From contig NGFI01000008.1 of assembly GCA_002215645.1 (NCBI GenBank), positions 310,001-374,000 on the forward strand: DNA of 64,000 bases, in the 5' to 3' direction. The DNA comes from Gemmatimonadetes bacterium 2013_60CM_65_52. Lineage in GTDB: Bacteria > Gemmatimonadota > Gemmatimonadetes > Gemmatimonadales > Gemmatimonadaceae. Both the position numbers and the translations under genes were made by a program. The notes under the pieces are model-generated. The model was not told the DNA's origin. It did no database searches and worked only from the letters and a program-made list of their open reading frames with translations. Shown piece by piece: positions 24,755 to 33,755 of the stretch (position 1 is the first letter of the stretch; the number at the start of each line of letters is the position of its first letter).

Positions 24755-25876
24755 ATGGCAACCTTATTTTCACGCGCACATTCGCTGACTACCGTCGTGA
24801 CACTTGGCGCGGTCCTGGCCGGTGTCGCGAATGCGCAGGGGACCACTTACCCTGCGCAGACCACGACTCACCCCGTAAACGAGACGCGACAGGTGGCGAG
24901 CAAAAGCTCAGCCTGTCCATCGGCACCGTCGCGGAAGACGAGCAGCACCGCGTCTGACACGAGCATGACGGACAGCACGCGGATCGCGAAGTCCGCGAGC
25001 TGTCCAAAGGTGAAGCGCACCAGCTCGCATCGCACGAAGAAAACCTCGTCCGGCGGCGAAGTCGCATTGACTTCCTCCAGCAGCCAAGGGACATCATCCG
25101 TCCGGATCCCCGTGTCGAAAGAAGTGGCCGCGGCACCGGTGGAAGCTGTAGCACCGGCGCCGGCACCGGCACCAGTCGTCGTGGAATCGACGACGGTGGC
25201 GGTCGAGACCCCCGCTCCGGCACCAACACCAGAGCCGTTGCCGCCACAGTTGCCCATGCCGCGCAGATCACTGGGGAACTTCTACGTCGGCATTGGCGCC
25301 GGTGGGAGCGTGCCCGTCGACAACATGCGGAATGGCTATGGCACCGGCTGGAACGCGACCGGGCTGCTTGGCTATGACTGGCGGGATATCCCGCTCGGCA
25401 TTCGTCTCGATCTTGGCTACGATCGACTCAAGGGACGCAGCAGCGTCGGTGTCACCGGCGACATCGCGACATATACAGCCAACCTGGACGGGAAGCTGTG
25501 GCTCGGGTCGTTCCTGAGTCATTTTTACGGACTCGCGGGCGTTGGGGCGAGCCGCGTAGTTGGCTACGGCAGCATCTACGGCGCCAATGCAACGAGCCCC
25601 ACGGGCACGTATTCAACAACCACGCCTCCGCCGACCGTGTCATCGACACCGACGAATACCTACAACGGGACCTATCCGTACGGCGCCCCGGGCATGGCTA
25701 CGTCGTTCTCCGACGCGCCAACCAACATGAACTGGCATGCCGGCGGCGGCTTCGAGTTCGGCGTCGGTCACCAATCCGTCTTCATCGAATCACGCTACTT
25801 CCACGTCGACACGAAGAACGCGCTCGGCGCGAGCACGAAGTTTGTGCCGATCATTCTGGGAATAACGTTCCACTAA
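24755..25876 (+). CDS. Outer-membrane beta-barrel protein with Ser/Thr/Pro-rich linker
   Basis: The 373-residue protein begins with a signal peptide (cleavage probably after VANA, near residue 27). Residues about 30-165 are low complexity: a Ser/Thr/Lys-rich stretch, then a Pro/Ala/Val/Thr linker with repeated APAPAP units. The rest is a small OmpA-like or opacity-type barrel beginning GNFYVGIGAGGSVPVDN and ending in an aromatic-terminated strand (VPIILGITFH). The linker may cross the periplasm or bind glycan, but this is a guess. ATG 24755 has GGAGG at 24744-24748. The role is unknown. Confidence 0.72.
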   Translation: MATLFSRAHSLTTVVTLGAVLAGVANAQGTTYPAQTTTHPVNETRQVASKSSACPSAPSRKTSSTASDTSMTDSTRIAKSASCPKVKRTSSHRTKKTSSGGEVALTSSSSQGTSSVRIPVSKEVAAAPVEAVAPAPAPAPVVVESTTVAVETPAPAPTPEPLPPQLPMPRRSLGNFYVGIGAGGSVPVDNMRNGYGTGWNATGLLGYDWRDIPLGIRLDLGYDRLKGRSSVGVTGDIATYTANLDGKLWLGSFLSHFYGLAGVGASRVVGYGSIYGANATSPTGTYSTTTPPPTVSSTPTNTYNGTYPYGAPGMATSFSDAPTNMNWHAGGGFEFGVGHQSVFIESRYFHVDTKNALGASTKFVPIILGITFH

Positions 25877-25916
25877 CGCGTAACGAAGGTCAGGTCGACG
25901 ACGCGCGAGGGAGGGG

Positions 25917-26915
25917 CTAGTCCTCTTCCTCGCGCTTCGTTTCGCGTGAGCGTCGCGCGCTGTGTTGTGCCATGCGCGCCTGCATGACCTGGACTTTCAC
26001 CGGCGGCGGAGGCTTCGGGGGTTTGGCCGGTCGAGGCGGCCGCTCGATGCGGCTCGCGATGAAGATGGTACTGGCGCCGACCATTGCGCCGGCGATGATG
26101 TCCGTGGCGTAATGGAACCCTGCGTAGACCGCGCCGATTCCGAGGAGCACCGTCATGAATGCCGCGGCAATGCCGAGCTTCCTCTGGAACCTGATGGCGC
26201 AGTACGAGGCCACCACGGCGGCCGCGACGTGCGACGAGGGAAACGCGCTGCCGTGTGAGGAGAAATTCTGGAGGATCATGATTGCCAGAGCGCGCACGAA
26301 CCCACGCGGAGCCGCCGCCGGGCCGTTCACGAAGCGTGGTCCATCCACCGGAACGGCGATCGACCCCACGTAGCAGATGACGTACGCGATCACGAGCGAC
26401 AGCACCGTGAACGCGAACTCACGCCGCCGGTCCTTGAACCAGAGCAGAATCGGCGGCACGAACACGATCGGGTAATAGGACAGGTAGGCCAGATGCAGCA
26501 GCTCGCTCACGGCCGCGACCTGGAAGTGCTGTGCCCAGGAGCTCGAGATGCGCGAGTGGAAGAGCGTCACGTCGAGTGCCGCAATCGCGTGATCCTTCCG
26601 CGACATGCCGATGCCGCCGACGACCCAGCGAAGCTCCACGTACAACAGCGGAATGAGCGCGAGCGGCAGCCATGCGCGAGCCGGCCGGATCTTCTCGGGC
26701 AGCGTCAGGAAGACGCAGGCCGCCGCCACGCCAAGCGCGAGCAGGTGCACCACGAGGGCGCCGCGGGAGGCGTTGACGACGCTCCAGCGAATTATCGGGA
26801 CCGTGGTGGCGAACAGGTACCCCGCGACGAGGAACAGCGACAGCCGCGTCAGGCGCTCGGCTCTTTTCGCGGTTTCCTCTATGTCCACCTCCCTCGTGCG
26901 GCCTGATCCGTCCAT
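25917..26915 (-). CDS. PAP2-superfamily membrane phosphatase/phosphotransferase
   Basis: The 332-residue protein has about six membrane segments and two PAP2 motifs: SHGSAFPSSH (residues 220-229) and GFHYATD (266-272), containing the catalytic histidines. The N-terminal part, with YLSYYPIVFVPP and PVDGPRF before the motifs, resembles the AUR1/inositolphosphotransferase-like branch. The C-terminal 45 residues are Pro-rich then strongly charged and cytoplasmic. PAP2 enzymes remove phosphate from, or swap head groups on, lipid phosphates. Its nearness to the sphingolipid-like genes makes a head-group role conceivable but unproven; undecaprenyl-diphosphate recycling is another option. Confidence 0.8.
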   Translation of the reverse strand: MDGSGRTREVDIEETAKRAERLTRLSLFLVAGYLFATTVPIIRWSVVNASRGALVVHLLALGVAAACVFLTLPEKIRPARAWLPLALIPLLYVELRWVVGGIGMSRKDHAIAALDVTLFHSRISSSWAQHFQVAAVSELLHLAYLSYYPIVFVPPILLWFKDRRREFAFTVLSLVIAYVICYVGSIAVPVDGPRFVNGPAAAPRGFVRALAIMILQNFSSHGSAFPSSHVAAAVVASYCAIRFQRKLGIAAAFMTVLLGIGAVYAGFHYATDIIAGAMVGASTIFIASRIERPPRPAKPPKPPPPVKVQVMQARMAQHSARRSRETKREEED

Positions 26916-27001
26916 TGCAGCACAGTATTACCTTTGCACCTGTGCTCCGGTAGGGCCGGCGCTCACGGTGATGTCACAAACGGGAGAAGCCACGAAGACG
27001 C

Positions 27002-28057
27002 ATGAAATTGCTCCATGTCGTTGGCGCAAGGCCCAATTTTCCCAAGCTCGCGCCGGTGCATCGCGCTGGCGCCGTGCGGGGTGTGGAACAGGTCGTGATG
27101 CACACCGGCCAGCATTACGACGACGCGATGTCCGCGTCGTTCTTCGCGTCGCTGGGCATCCCGGAGCCCGACGTCAATCTCGCCGTCGGCTCGGGTTCGC
27201 ATGCACAGCAGACCGCGCGCATGCTCGAGCGCATGGAGCCGGTGTTGCTGGAGCATCGTCCTGACTGGGTCGTGGTGTACGGCGACGTCAATTCCACTCT
27301 TGCCGCGGCCGTCGTCGCCTCGAAGCTCGGACTTCGCGTCGCTCATGTGGAGGCTGGACTCCGGAGTGACGACCTCACCATGCCCGAGGAGATCAACCGC
27401 ATCGTCACCGATCGCCTGGCTGCGCTGCTGCTGACGCCCTCGCGCGATGCGAGCGAGCGCCTGAAGCAGGAGGGCGAGCCTGACGAGCAGATCGTGTTCG
27501 TCGGAAACGTCATGATCGACACCCTCCGCCGTACCGTGCAGCAAATGGGATTGAGCCGTCCCGCAACGCTACAGGATGACGCACCGGTCGCCGTCACGCT
27601 GCACCGGCCGTCGAACGTCGACGACCCGACGCGCCTCGGAACCATCATGGCCGGCTTGCGTGACGTCGCGCGCCATCGCCCCGTGCTGTTTCCGGCGCAT
27701 CCTCGAACGCAGCGACAGCTCGAGCAGGCCGGCATCGGCACCGACGGCATCGAGATGTCGGGTCCCATCACGTACGAGGCCATGCTCTCGCTCGTGATGC
27801 GCTCGCACGTGGTCGTCACCGACTCCGGCGGCCTTCAGGAAGAAACCACGGCGCTCGGCATTCCGTGTCTCACCTTGCGTGACAACACCGAGCGTCCCAT
27901 CACCATCACCCAAGGGACCAATCAGCTCGTGCGCGATCTGACGGCAATTCCGGCACTCGTCCGTGCCATCGACGCCGGCGCACCAAAGCGTCCCGCACCC
28001 GAGGGATGGGATGGGCACGCCGGCCCACGCGTGATCGAGGCATTGTTGGCGCGATGA
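27002..28057 (+). CDS. wecB: UDP-N-acetylglucosamine 2-epimerase (non-hydrolysing)
   Basis: The 351-residue enzyme matches WecB: HVVGARPNFPKLAPV at the start, HTGQHYDDAMS, YGDVNSTLAAAVVASKLGLRVAHVEAGLRS, PEEINRIVTDRLA, the catalytic His in VTLHRPSNVDD, and TDSGGLQEETTALGIPCLTLRDNTERPIT. It interconverts UDP-GlcNAc and UDP-ManNAc for surface polysaccharide. The ATG is at 27002; the stop overlaps the start of the GNAT-like gene (ATGA), so both are made together. Confidence 0.93.
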   Translation: MKLLHVVGARPNFPKLAPVHRAGAVRGVEQVVMHTGQHYDDAMSASFFASLGIPEPDVNLAVGSGSHAQQTARMLERMEPVLLEHRPDWVVVYGDVNSTLAAAVVASKLGLRVAHVEAGLRSDDLTMPEEINRIVTDRLAALLLTPSRDASERLKQEGEPDEQIVFVGNVMIDTLRRTVQQMGLSRPATLQDDAPVAVTLHRPSNVDDPTRLGTIMAGLRDVARHRPVLFPAHPRTQRQLEQAGIGTDGIEMSGPITYEAMLSLVMRSHVVVTDSGGLQEETTALGIPCLTLRDNTERPITITQGTNQLVRDLTAIPALVRAIDAGAPKRPAPEGWDGHAGPRVIEALLAR

Positions 28058-29187
28058 CGCTCGAGATCGTGCCCGTGAAGTCCCGCCGGGACCTTCGGCG
28101 GTTCGTGAACCTGCCATGGACGCTCTACAACGAGGTCGAGCATCCACACTGGATTCCTCCACTGCGCGTGACGACCTACGACGCGCTGGATCGAACCAAG
28201 CCCTTTTACCGCGACGCCGAGCGCGAGCTTTTTCTCGCCGTACGCGACGGGAAGGTTGTCGGCCGGATCGCCGCCATCGAGAATCGCGCGCATAACAGGT
28301 ATCACAACGATCGCGTCGGCTTCTGGGGATTCCTGGAGAGCGTTGAAAATCAGCCGGTGGTGGACGCGCTCTTTGCCGCCGCCGGAAGTTGGCTCGCCGG
28401 GCGAGGACTCGACGTCATGCGCGGTCCCGTCATGCCGAGCACCAACTACGACTGCGGGCTGCTGGTGGACGGATTCGAGCACGATCCGTCGTTCATGACG
28501 CCGTGGAATCCGCCGAGTTACGGAACGTTGGTGGAGCAGGCGGGGCTGACGCGCGTGAAGGATCTCGTGGCGTACTTCATCCCGATGTCGGACGACAGCT
28601 TCCGGTTGCCGCCGGCGTTCGAGGCATTTGCCTCGCGAGCACAGACCAAGAGCGCGCTGACGTTTCGCGATCTCGATCTCTCGCGGTGGGACGCCGAGCT
28701 GGAGCTGTGCTGGGACGTCTACAACTCGGCGTGGGAGGAGAACTGGGGCTTCGTCCCGATGACGAAGGACGAATTCATCGTGATGGCGAAGGATCTCAAG
28801 CCCCTGTTGATTCCCGAATTTGCGTTCATGGCGGAGATGCAGGGGCAGCCGGCGGGCTTCATGCTCATCGTGCCGGACTTCAATCAGATCCTCAAGACCA
28901 ATCGCGGCGGGAGGCTCTTTCCGTTCGGGGCGGTGAAGATGCTGCTCGGAAAGAAGAAGCTGCGGACGGGACGGATCATGGCGCTGGGCATCAAGCGGGA
29001 GTTCCGTACTCGGTCGATCTTTCCGCTCTTCGTCTACGAGTCGTTTCGGCGGGGGAAGGCGTACGGGGCAGTTGGCGCCGAGGCGAGCTGGATTCTGGAG
29101 GACAATGAGCTGTTGCTAGGGCCGCTCAAAGCGCTTGGCCTGAAAGAGTATCGCCGGTGGCGGATGTACGACGGCGTCACGCGCTGA
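28054..29187 (+). CDS. GNAT-fold N-acyltransferase, candidate bacterial ceramide synthase (bCerS)
   Basis: The 377-residue soluble protein starts with IVPVKSRRDLRRFVNLPWTL. It continues through HPHWIPPLR, FLAVRDGKVVGRIAAIENRAHN, GPVMPSTNYDCGLLVDGF and ALGIKREFRTRSIFPLFVYES, with an overall GNAT-like plan. From memory this is the pattern of the family that includes the N-acyltransferase joining a second fatty acid to the sphingoid base in Caulobacter; no search could be run. The window also has an oxoamine synthase and a CerR-like reductase, which supports the idea. Against it, the gene is translationally coupled to wecB and precedes an MBOAT gene, so an acyltransferase for polysaccharide is possible. 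Confidence 0.6.
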   Translation: MTLEIVPVKSRRDLRRFVNLPWTLYNEVEHPHWIPPLRVTTYDALDRTKPFYRDAERELFLAVRDGKVVGRIAAIENRAHNRYHNDRVGFWGFLESVENQPVVDALFAAAGSWLAGRGLDVMRGPVMPSTNYDCGLLVDGFEHDPSFMTPWNPPSYGTLVEQAGLTRVKDLVAYFIPMSDDSFRLPPAFEAFASRAQTKSALTFRDLDLSRWDAELELCWDVYNSAWEENWGFVPMTKDEFIVMAKDLKPLLIPEFAFMAEMQGQPAGFMLIVPDFNQILKTNRGGRLFPFGAVKMLLGKKKLRTGRIMALGIKREFRTRSIFPLFVYESFRRGKAYGAVGAEASWILEDNELLLGPLKALGLKEYRRWRMYDGVTR

Positions 29188-29199
29188 AAGAGAATCGCC

Positions 29200-30618
29200 A
29201 TGCTCTTCAATTCGTTCGAGTACCTGTTGTTCCTTCCAATGGTACTCGCGCTCAATTATGCGCTGCCGGTGGGCAAGCGCTGGGCGCTGCTCCTGGTCGC
29301 GAGCTGCTACTTCTACATGGTGCTCGTTCCCCAGTACATCCTCGTGCTGGCGGCGATCATTCTCTTCGATTTTGTCGCGGGCCGAGTGATCGAGAATGCC
29401 GTGGGAGTGCGGCGAAAGACGCTTCTCGTCGCCAGTATCGTGGCCAATCTGGGGCTGCTCGCTGCGTTCAAGTACCTGAATTTCTTCGGCGCGACGCTGG
29501 TGGATGCCGCGAAGCTGCTGGGCCTCGAATATCACTACAAGCCGGTCGGATGGATTCTGCCTCTGGGTCTCTCGTTCCACACCTTTCAATCTCTGAGCTA
29601 TACGATCGAGGTGTATCGCGGTCGATTTCGGGCCGAGCGTCACCTGGGAAAGTACGCCCTGTACGTCATGTTCTTTCCACAGCTCGTCGCGGGTCCCATC
29701 GAGCGGCCGTACAACCTGCTGCCCCAACTGCATCGGCCTCGGCCGCTCGACTATGCGACCGTGGTGTCCGCACTGCGGCTCATGCTGCTTGGCTTTGCAA
29801 AGAAAGTGCTCATTGCCGACAACCTGGCCGCACCGGTCGGCGTGGTGTACGGAAATCTGCCCGGCAGCTCCGGTCCGGCGATTCTGGTTGCGACGTATTT
29901 CTTTGCGTTTCAGATTTACTGTGACTTCTCGGGGTATACCGACATCGCGCGAGCATCGGCCGGACTTCTGGGTGTAAACTTGATGGAGAACTTCAAGAGT
30001 CCGTACCTGTCCCAGACCCTTCAAGAGTTCTGGCGGCGGTGGCACATCTCGCTCACGACATGGTTTCGAGATTACGTCTACTTCCCGTTGACTCGACGGC
30101 GGACGCTGCACACCCATCCTCGCCTCAACCTTGTCATCGTGTATCTCCTGAGTGGACTGTGGCACGGTGCGCGATGGACCTACGTGCTGTCGTTTGGCTA
30201 TCAGGGAGCGCTCGTCGCAGCATTTAGACCCAAGCCATTGAATCGCCGAGTTCCAGGTACCATCGGTGTATTCTGGCGTACATTTCTGACCTTCAACATC
30301 GTCGCGTCGGGCTTCATTATCTTCCGCGCCGCCACGCTTTCGGACGCCGGAGCAGCGTACGCTGGACTCCTGCACGGATGGGGAACGCCAGCGCTGGATG
30401 TTCTACGAGAGACCGGCGTCTCCGCTGCGCGTGCGTGGTTGCTCGTGAGCCTCGTCGGAGCGCTCCTCACCTTTGAGTTCCTGAGCGCCCGCCCCCGTTG
30501 GCGGATGGCCTTTGCTTCCTCTCCCGCAGTTCTGCGTTGGAGCCTGTATTACTCTGTACTCCTCTCCATCGCGCTTTTCGCGAGGGGAGGTCAGCAGTTC
30601 ATCTACTTCCAGTTTTGA
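29200..30618 (+). CDS. MBOAT-family O-acyltransferase (AlgI-like)
   Basis: The 472-residue polytopic protein has the AlgI/DltB hallmarks: NSFEYLLFLP at the start, GLSFHTFQSLSYTIEVYRG, MFFPQLVAGPIERP, WRRWHISLTTWFRDYVYFPLTR and the catalytic His in LLSGLWHGARWTYVLSFG. Such proteins move acetyl or other acyl groups across the inner membrane for O-acylation of polysaccharide. The next gene encodes an SGNH-like partner, the usual pairing in exopolysaccharide acetylation systems. ATG 29200 lies 12 bases after the preceding gene. Confidence 0.9.
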   Translation: MLFNSFEYLLFLPMVLALNYALPVGKRWALLLVASCYFYMVLVPQYILVLAAIILFDFVAGRVIENAVGVRRKTLLVASIVANLGLLAAFKYLNFFGATLVDAAKLLGLEYHYKPVGWILPLGLSFHTFQSLSYTIEVYRGRFRAERHLGKYALYVMFFPQLVAGPIERPYNLLPQLHRPRPLDYATVVSALRLMLLGFAKKVLIADNLAAPVGVVYGNLPGSSGPAILVATYFFAFQIYCDFSGYTDIARASAGLLGVNLMENFKSPYLSQTLQEFWRRWHISLTTWFRDYVYFPLTRRRTLHTHPRLNLVIVYLLSGLWHGARWTYVLSFGYQGALVAAFRPKPLNRRVPGTIGVFWRTFLTFNIVASGFIIFRAATLSDAGAAYAGLLHGWGTPALDVLRETGVSAARAWLLVSLVGALLTFEFLSARPRWRMAFASSPAVLRWSLYYSVLLSIALFARGGQQFIYFQF

Positions 30619-30634
30619 GGAAAGGCGCGCCGAA

Positions 30635-31594
30635 ATGAACCGTTTGTTTTACCGACTAGCACTCTTCCTCGCGCCCCTCGTGCTCATGCTTGCCGCGGTG
30701 GAAGTCAAACTGTCAGGCTTCTCGAACATCTACAGCAGGCGCTCGGCCGCTCTGGACCGGGTAGCGGACCAGGTGCAAATCCTCCTCGTCGGTAACTCAC
30801 ACGCCGGAACCGGAATTGATCCGCGCCATCTTCCAACTGCGGCGTTCAGTCTCGCGTTCCCCGGCCAGAGTACGATTGTAGATGCAAGGCTTGCCTCGAC
30901 GATGTTCCGCCGTCTTCCGCGGTTGCGCCTGCTGATAGTGGGTATCGGTTACGGATCGCTGCGTTACCGCGAGTCGAGTATCGGCGATTACGGACGCGAC
31001 GAGTTGTTCTGGCAAGCATTTCGGCTGCGCGAAGATGGCAACCGTTTCGCAGGAGTCTTGAGTCCCTATCGGTATTTGCGCTTCCTTGCGTATCGCCCGT
31101 TCGGCCCGCGCGCGATGCTGTTCGGTGATTCGCTGCGGTTCGCGAGCGTGGTGTCGCAAGAGGGATGGCAAGTATTGGATTCGACGACGCGGGCGAACAT
31201 GAGTTGGCGGGCCGCGTCCGCGATCGCGGCTTCGCAGGAGGCCGCCTTGCATCGAGAAGACATTGCGGACACCATGCGTGAGCTTCGTGCCGTGCTGTCG
31301 CAGGCATCGCAGCAGCGAGTGCGCGTCGTGTTTGTAACGCCGCCGCTGTCTTTTGCCTATCGGGCACAACTCATCGATTCGATATGGGACGGAGACCGAT
31401 CGAGAATTCAAGCCTTGGCGAACACGTGTGGCGCGAGCTTCCGCGACTATGCGGCAGATCCACGCTTCGGCGCCCGAGACTTCTTCGACGTCGAGCATCT
31501 GAATGCGCGCGGCGCGAAGAGATTCACGCGCATCCTGTCGGACGAGGTCGTAGGTACCGTCCTTGCCGAGGGAGTGGGCGGACCATCCTGTTGA
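30635..31594 (+). CDS. SGNH-hydrolase-like membrane-anchored protein, partner of the MBOAT protein
   Basis: The 319-residue protein has an uncleaved N-terminal membrane anchor (residues about 8-24) followed by an extracytoplasmic domain. The SGNH block I is seen as [12 protein letters not shown] near residue 49 and the terminal Asp-x2-His as [11 protein letters not shown] near residue 290. In AlgJ/AlgX- or PatB-like systems such proteins take the acyl group from the MBOAT partner and place it on the glycan. The ATG at 30635 has GAGGAAAGG upstream; it follows the MBOAT stop by 16 bases. Confidence 0.75.
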   Translation: MNRLFYRLALFLAPLVLMLAAVEVKLSGFSNIYSRRSAALDRVADQVQILLVGNSHAGTGIDPRHLPTAAFSLAFPGQSTIVDARLASTMFRRLPRLRLLIVGIGYGSLRYRESSIGDYGRDELFWQAFRLREDGNRFAGVLSPYRYLRFLAYRPFGPRAMLFGDSLRFASVVSQEGWQVLDSTTRANMSWRAASAIAASQEAALHREDIADTMRELRAVLSQASQQRVRVVFVTPPLSFAYRAQLIDSIWDGDRSRIQALANTCGASFRDYAADPRFGARDFFDVEHLNARGAKRFTRILSDEVVGTVLAEGVGGPSC

Positions 31595-31679
31595 GCGGGA
31601 ATGCTCCGACGGAGGGTGCGAAGGATTATGTTTCTCCGACGACCTGCCGGGGACGGCGGATACCCATCACGACGTGACC

Positions 31680-32726
31680 ATGCGGCGAGCACTCATCACT
31701 GGAATCACCGGCCAGGACGGCTCATACCTCGCCGAGCTCCTGTTGTCGAAGGGCTACGAGGTGCATGGAATCATTCGCCGTGCGTCGTCGTTCAACACCG
31801 CGCGGCTCGACCACCTGTATCATGATCCGCACGACCGCGGTGTGCGACTCTTCCTGCATTACGGCGACCTGTCCGACGGCGGCGGCCTGCGTCGCCTCAT
31901 TCACTTCATCGCGCCCGAGGAGCTCTACCACCTCGGCGCGCAGTCCCACGTCCGCGTCTCGTTCGATGAACCGGAGTACACCGCCGACATCGTCGGCGTC
32001 GGCACGCTCCGGATTCTCGAGGCGGTGCGTGACTTCGAGCAGTCCAGGGGGCGCCAGATTCGCATCTATCAGGCGGGCAGCTCCGAGATGTTCGGGAGTG
32101 CACCCGGGCCGCAGTCGGAGACGACCCCGTTTCGCCCGCGCAGTCCGTATGCGGTGAGCAAGGTGGCCGCGCACTGGTACGCCGTGAACTATCGCGAGGC
32201 GTATAATGTGTTCGTCTGTAACGGCATTCTGTTCAATCACGAGAGTCCCCGACGCGGAGAGACTTTCGTCACGCGAAAGATCACACGCGCCGTTGGACGC
32301 ATCGCACTGGGACTTCAGGAACAGCTCTTTCTCGGCAATCTGGATGCGTCGCGCGACTGGGGATTCGCGGGCGACTACGTGGACGCGATGTGGCGGATGC
32401 TCCAGATGCGCACCCCTCAAGACTTTGTCATTGCGACCGGAACCACGCACACCGTCCGCGAGTTCGCCGAGGCGGCGTTCTCTCACGCGGATCTCGACTG
32501 GCAACGCTACGTGAAGTACGACGCACGATACAATCGGCCGACCGAAGTGGACCAGCTCTGTGGCGACGCGTCACGGGCGCGCGACGAGCTGGGCTGGGCG
32601 CCCGCCGTCTCGTTCGAGGAGCTGGTTCGCATGATGGTGGATACCGATCTGACGCTGGCCAAGCGCGAGCTGGCGGCGCGCGAGGGCGGCGAGATCAAGT
32701 CGGACGCCGTCGCGCAACCCTCGTGA
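31680..32726 (+). CDS. gmd: GDP-mannose 4,6-dehydratase
   Basis: The 348-residue extended SDR begins [20 protein letters not shown] and has [41 protein letters not shown], the Tyr-x3-Lys pair in [20 protein letters not shown] and [19 protein letters not shown], all diagnostic of Gmd. It makes GDP-4-keto-6-deoxymannose. fcl follows directly. ATG 31680 gives the canonical N terminus although the frame is open upstream. Confidence 0.95.
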   Translation: MRRALITGITGQDGSYLAELLLSKGYEVHGIIRRASSFNTARLDHLYHDPHDRGVRLFLHYGDLSDGGGLRRLIHFIAPEELYHLGAQSHVRVSFDEPEYTADIVGVGTLRILEAVRDFEQSRGRQIRIYQAGSSEMFGSAPGPQSETTPFRPRSPYAVSKVAAHWYAVNYREAYNVFVCNGILFNHESPRRGETFVTRKITRAVGRIALGLQEQLFLGNLDASRDWGFAGDYVDAMWRMLQMRTPQDFVIATGTTHTVREFAEAAFSHADLDWQRYVKYDARYNRPTEVDQLCGDASRARDELGWAPAVSFEELVRMMVDTDLTLAKRELAAREGGEIKSDAVAQPS

Positions 32727-32731
32727 CCGTC

Positions 32732-33733
32732 ATGAAGACCTCCGATTGCATCTTCGTCGCGGGGCACCGGGGCCTTGTCGGCTCGGCCATCGTGCGGCAT
32801 CTGCGTGGCGCGGGCCATGAAAATCTGTTGCTTCGCAGCCGCGATGAGCTCGATCTCCGCGACACTTCACGCGTGGCCGCGTTCTTTGCCGAGCACCGGC
32901 CGGCGTACGTTTTTCTCGCGGCCGCCAGAGTCGGCGGAATCTGGGCGAACAGCACGTACCCCGCCGACTTCATTCGGGACAACCTCATCGTTCAGTTGAA
33001 CGTGGTGCAAGCGGCACATGCGGCAGGCGTGCGCAAGCTGCTCTTCCTCGGCAGCTCGTGCATCTATCCGAAGTTCGCGGACCAGCCCATCCGCGAGGAC
33101 GCGCTGCTGACCGGGGCGCTCGAGCCGACGAACGAGCCCTATGCCGTCGCGAAGATCGCGGGCATCGTGCTGTGCCAGAGCTACAACCGGCAGTTCGGAA
33201 CACGATTCATGAGCATCATGCCCACGAATCTCTACGGGCCAGGAGACAATTTCGACCCCGCGGGCAGCCACGTTCTGCCCGCGCTCATCCGACGAATCCA
33301 CGAAGCCAAGGAAGCCGACGCGCCCGAGGTCGTCGTCTGGGGGACCGGTACCCCGCGCCGCGAGTTCCTGCATGTGGACGACATGGCGGAAGCGACCGTG
33401 CATCTCATGCAGGTGTGGGCCGAGGCCGATGCCTCCGGGCGGATCGTCGGCGGGCCGAATGCCATCAACGAGATCGTGAACGTCGGATACGGCTCCGATG
33501 TATCCATCCGCGAGGTGGCCGAGCTGGTGAAGGACGCCGTCGGCTACGAGGGCGCGCTTCGCTTCGATGCGACGAAGCCCGATGGCACGCCGCGGAAGCT
33601 GCTCGACTCGTCCAGGCTGCTTGCCACGGGTTGGGCTCCACGCGTGGCCCTTCGGGATGGCATCGCGGAAACCTATGCCTGGTTTCTCGAGCACCATGGC
33701 GAGGCACGCATGGGGGCAAGCGCCGCCGTGTGA
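32732..33733 (+). CDS. fcl: GDP-L-fucose synthase
   Basis: The 333-residue enzyme has [55 protein letters not shown], the catalytic Tyr-x3-Lys in [12 protein letters not shown], and [20 protein letters not shown]. It epimerises and reduces the Gmd product to GDP-L-fucose, which one of the local glycosyltransferases presumably uses. Start is either ATG 32732 or GTG 32723, which overlaps the gmd stop. It ends 22 bases from the convergent capD-like gene. Confidence 0.95.
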   Translation: MKTSDCIFVAGHRGLVGSAIVRHLRGAGHENLLLRSRDELDLRDTSRVAAFFAEHRPAYVFLAAARVGGIWANSTYPADFIRDNLIVQLNVVQAAHAAGVRKLLFLGSSCIYPKFADQPIREDALLTGALEPTNEPYAVAKIAGIVLCQSYNRQFGTRFMSIMPTNLYGPGDNFDPAGSHVLPALIRRIHEAKEADAPEVVVWGTGTPRREFLHVDDMAEATVHLMQVWAEADASGRIVGGPNAINEIVNVGYGSDVSIREVAELVKDAVGYEGALRFDATKPDGTPRKLLDSSRLLATGWAPRVALRDGIAETYAWFLEHHGEARMGASAAV

Positions 33734-33755
33734 CGCGCGAGCGTCGGCGTTTCGT

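Noticed and set aside
29116-30375. 419-codon open frame opposite the MBOAT gene
   Set aside because: Highly charged, no motif; MBOAT reading frame is unambiguous.
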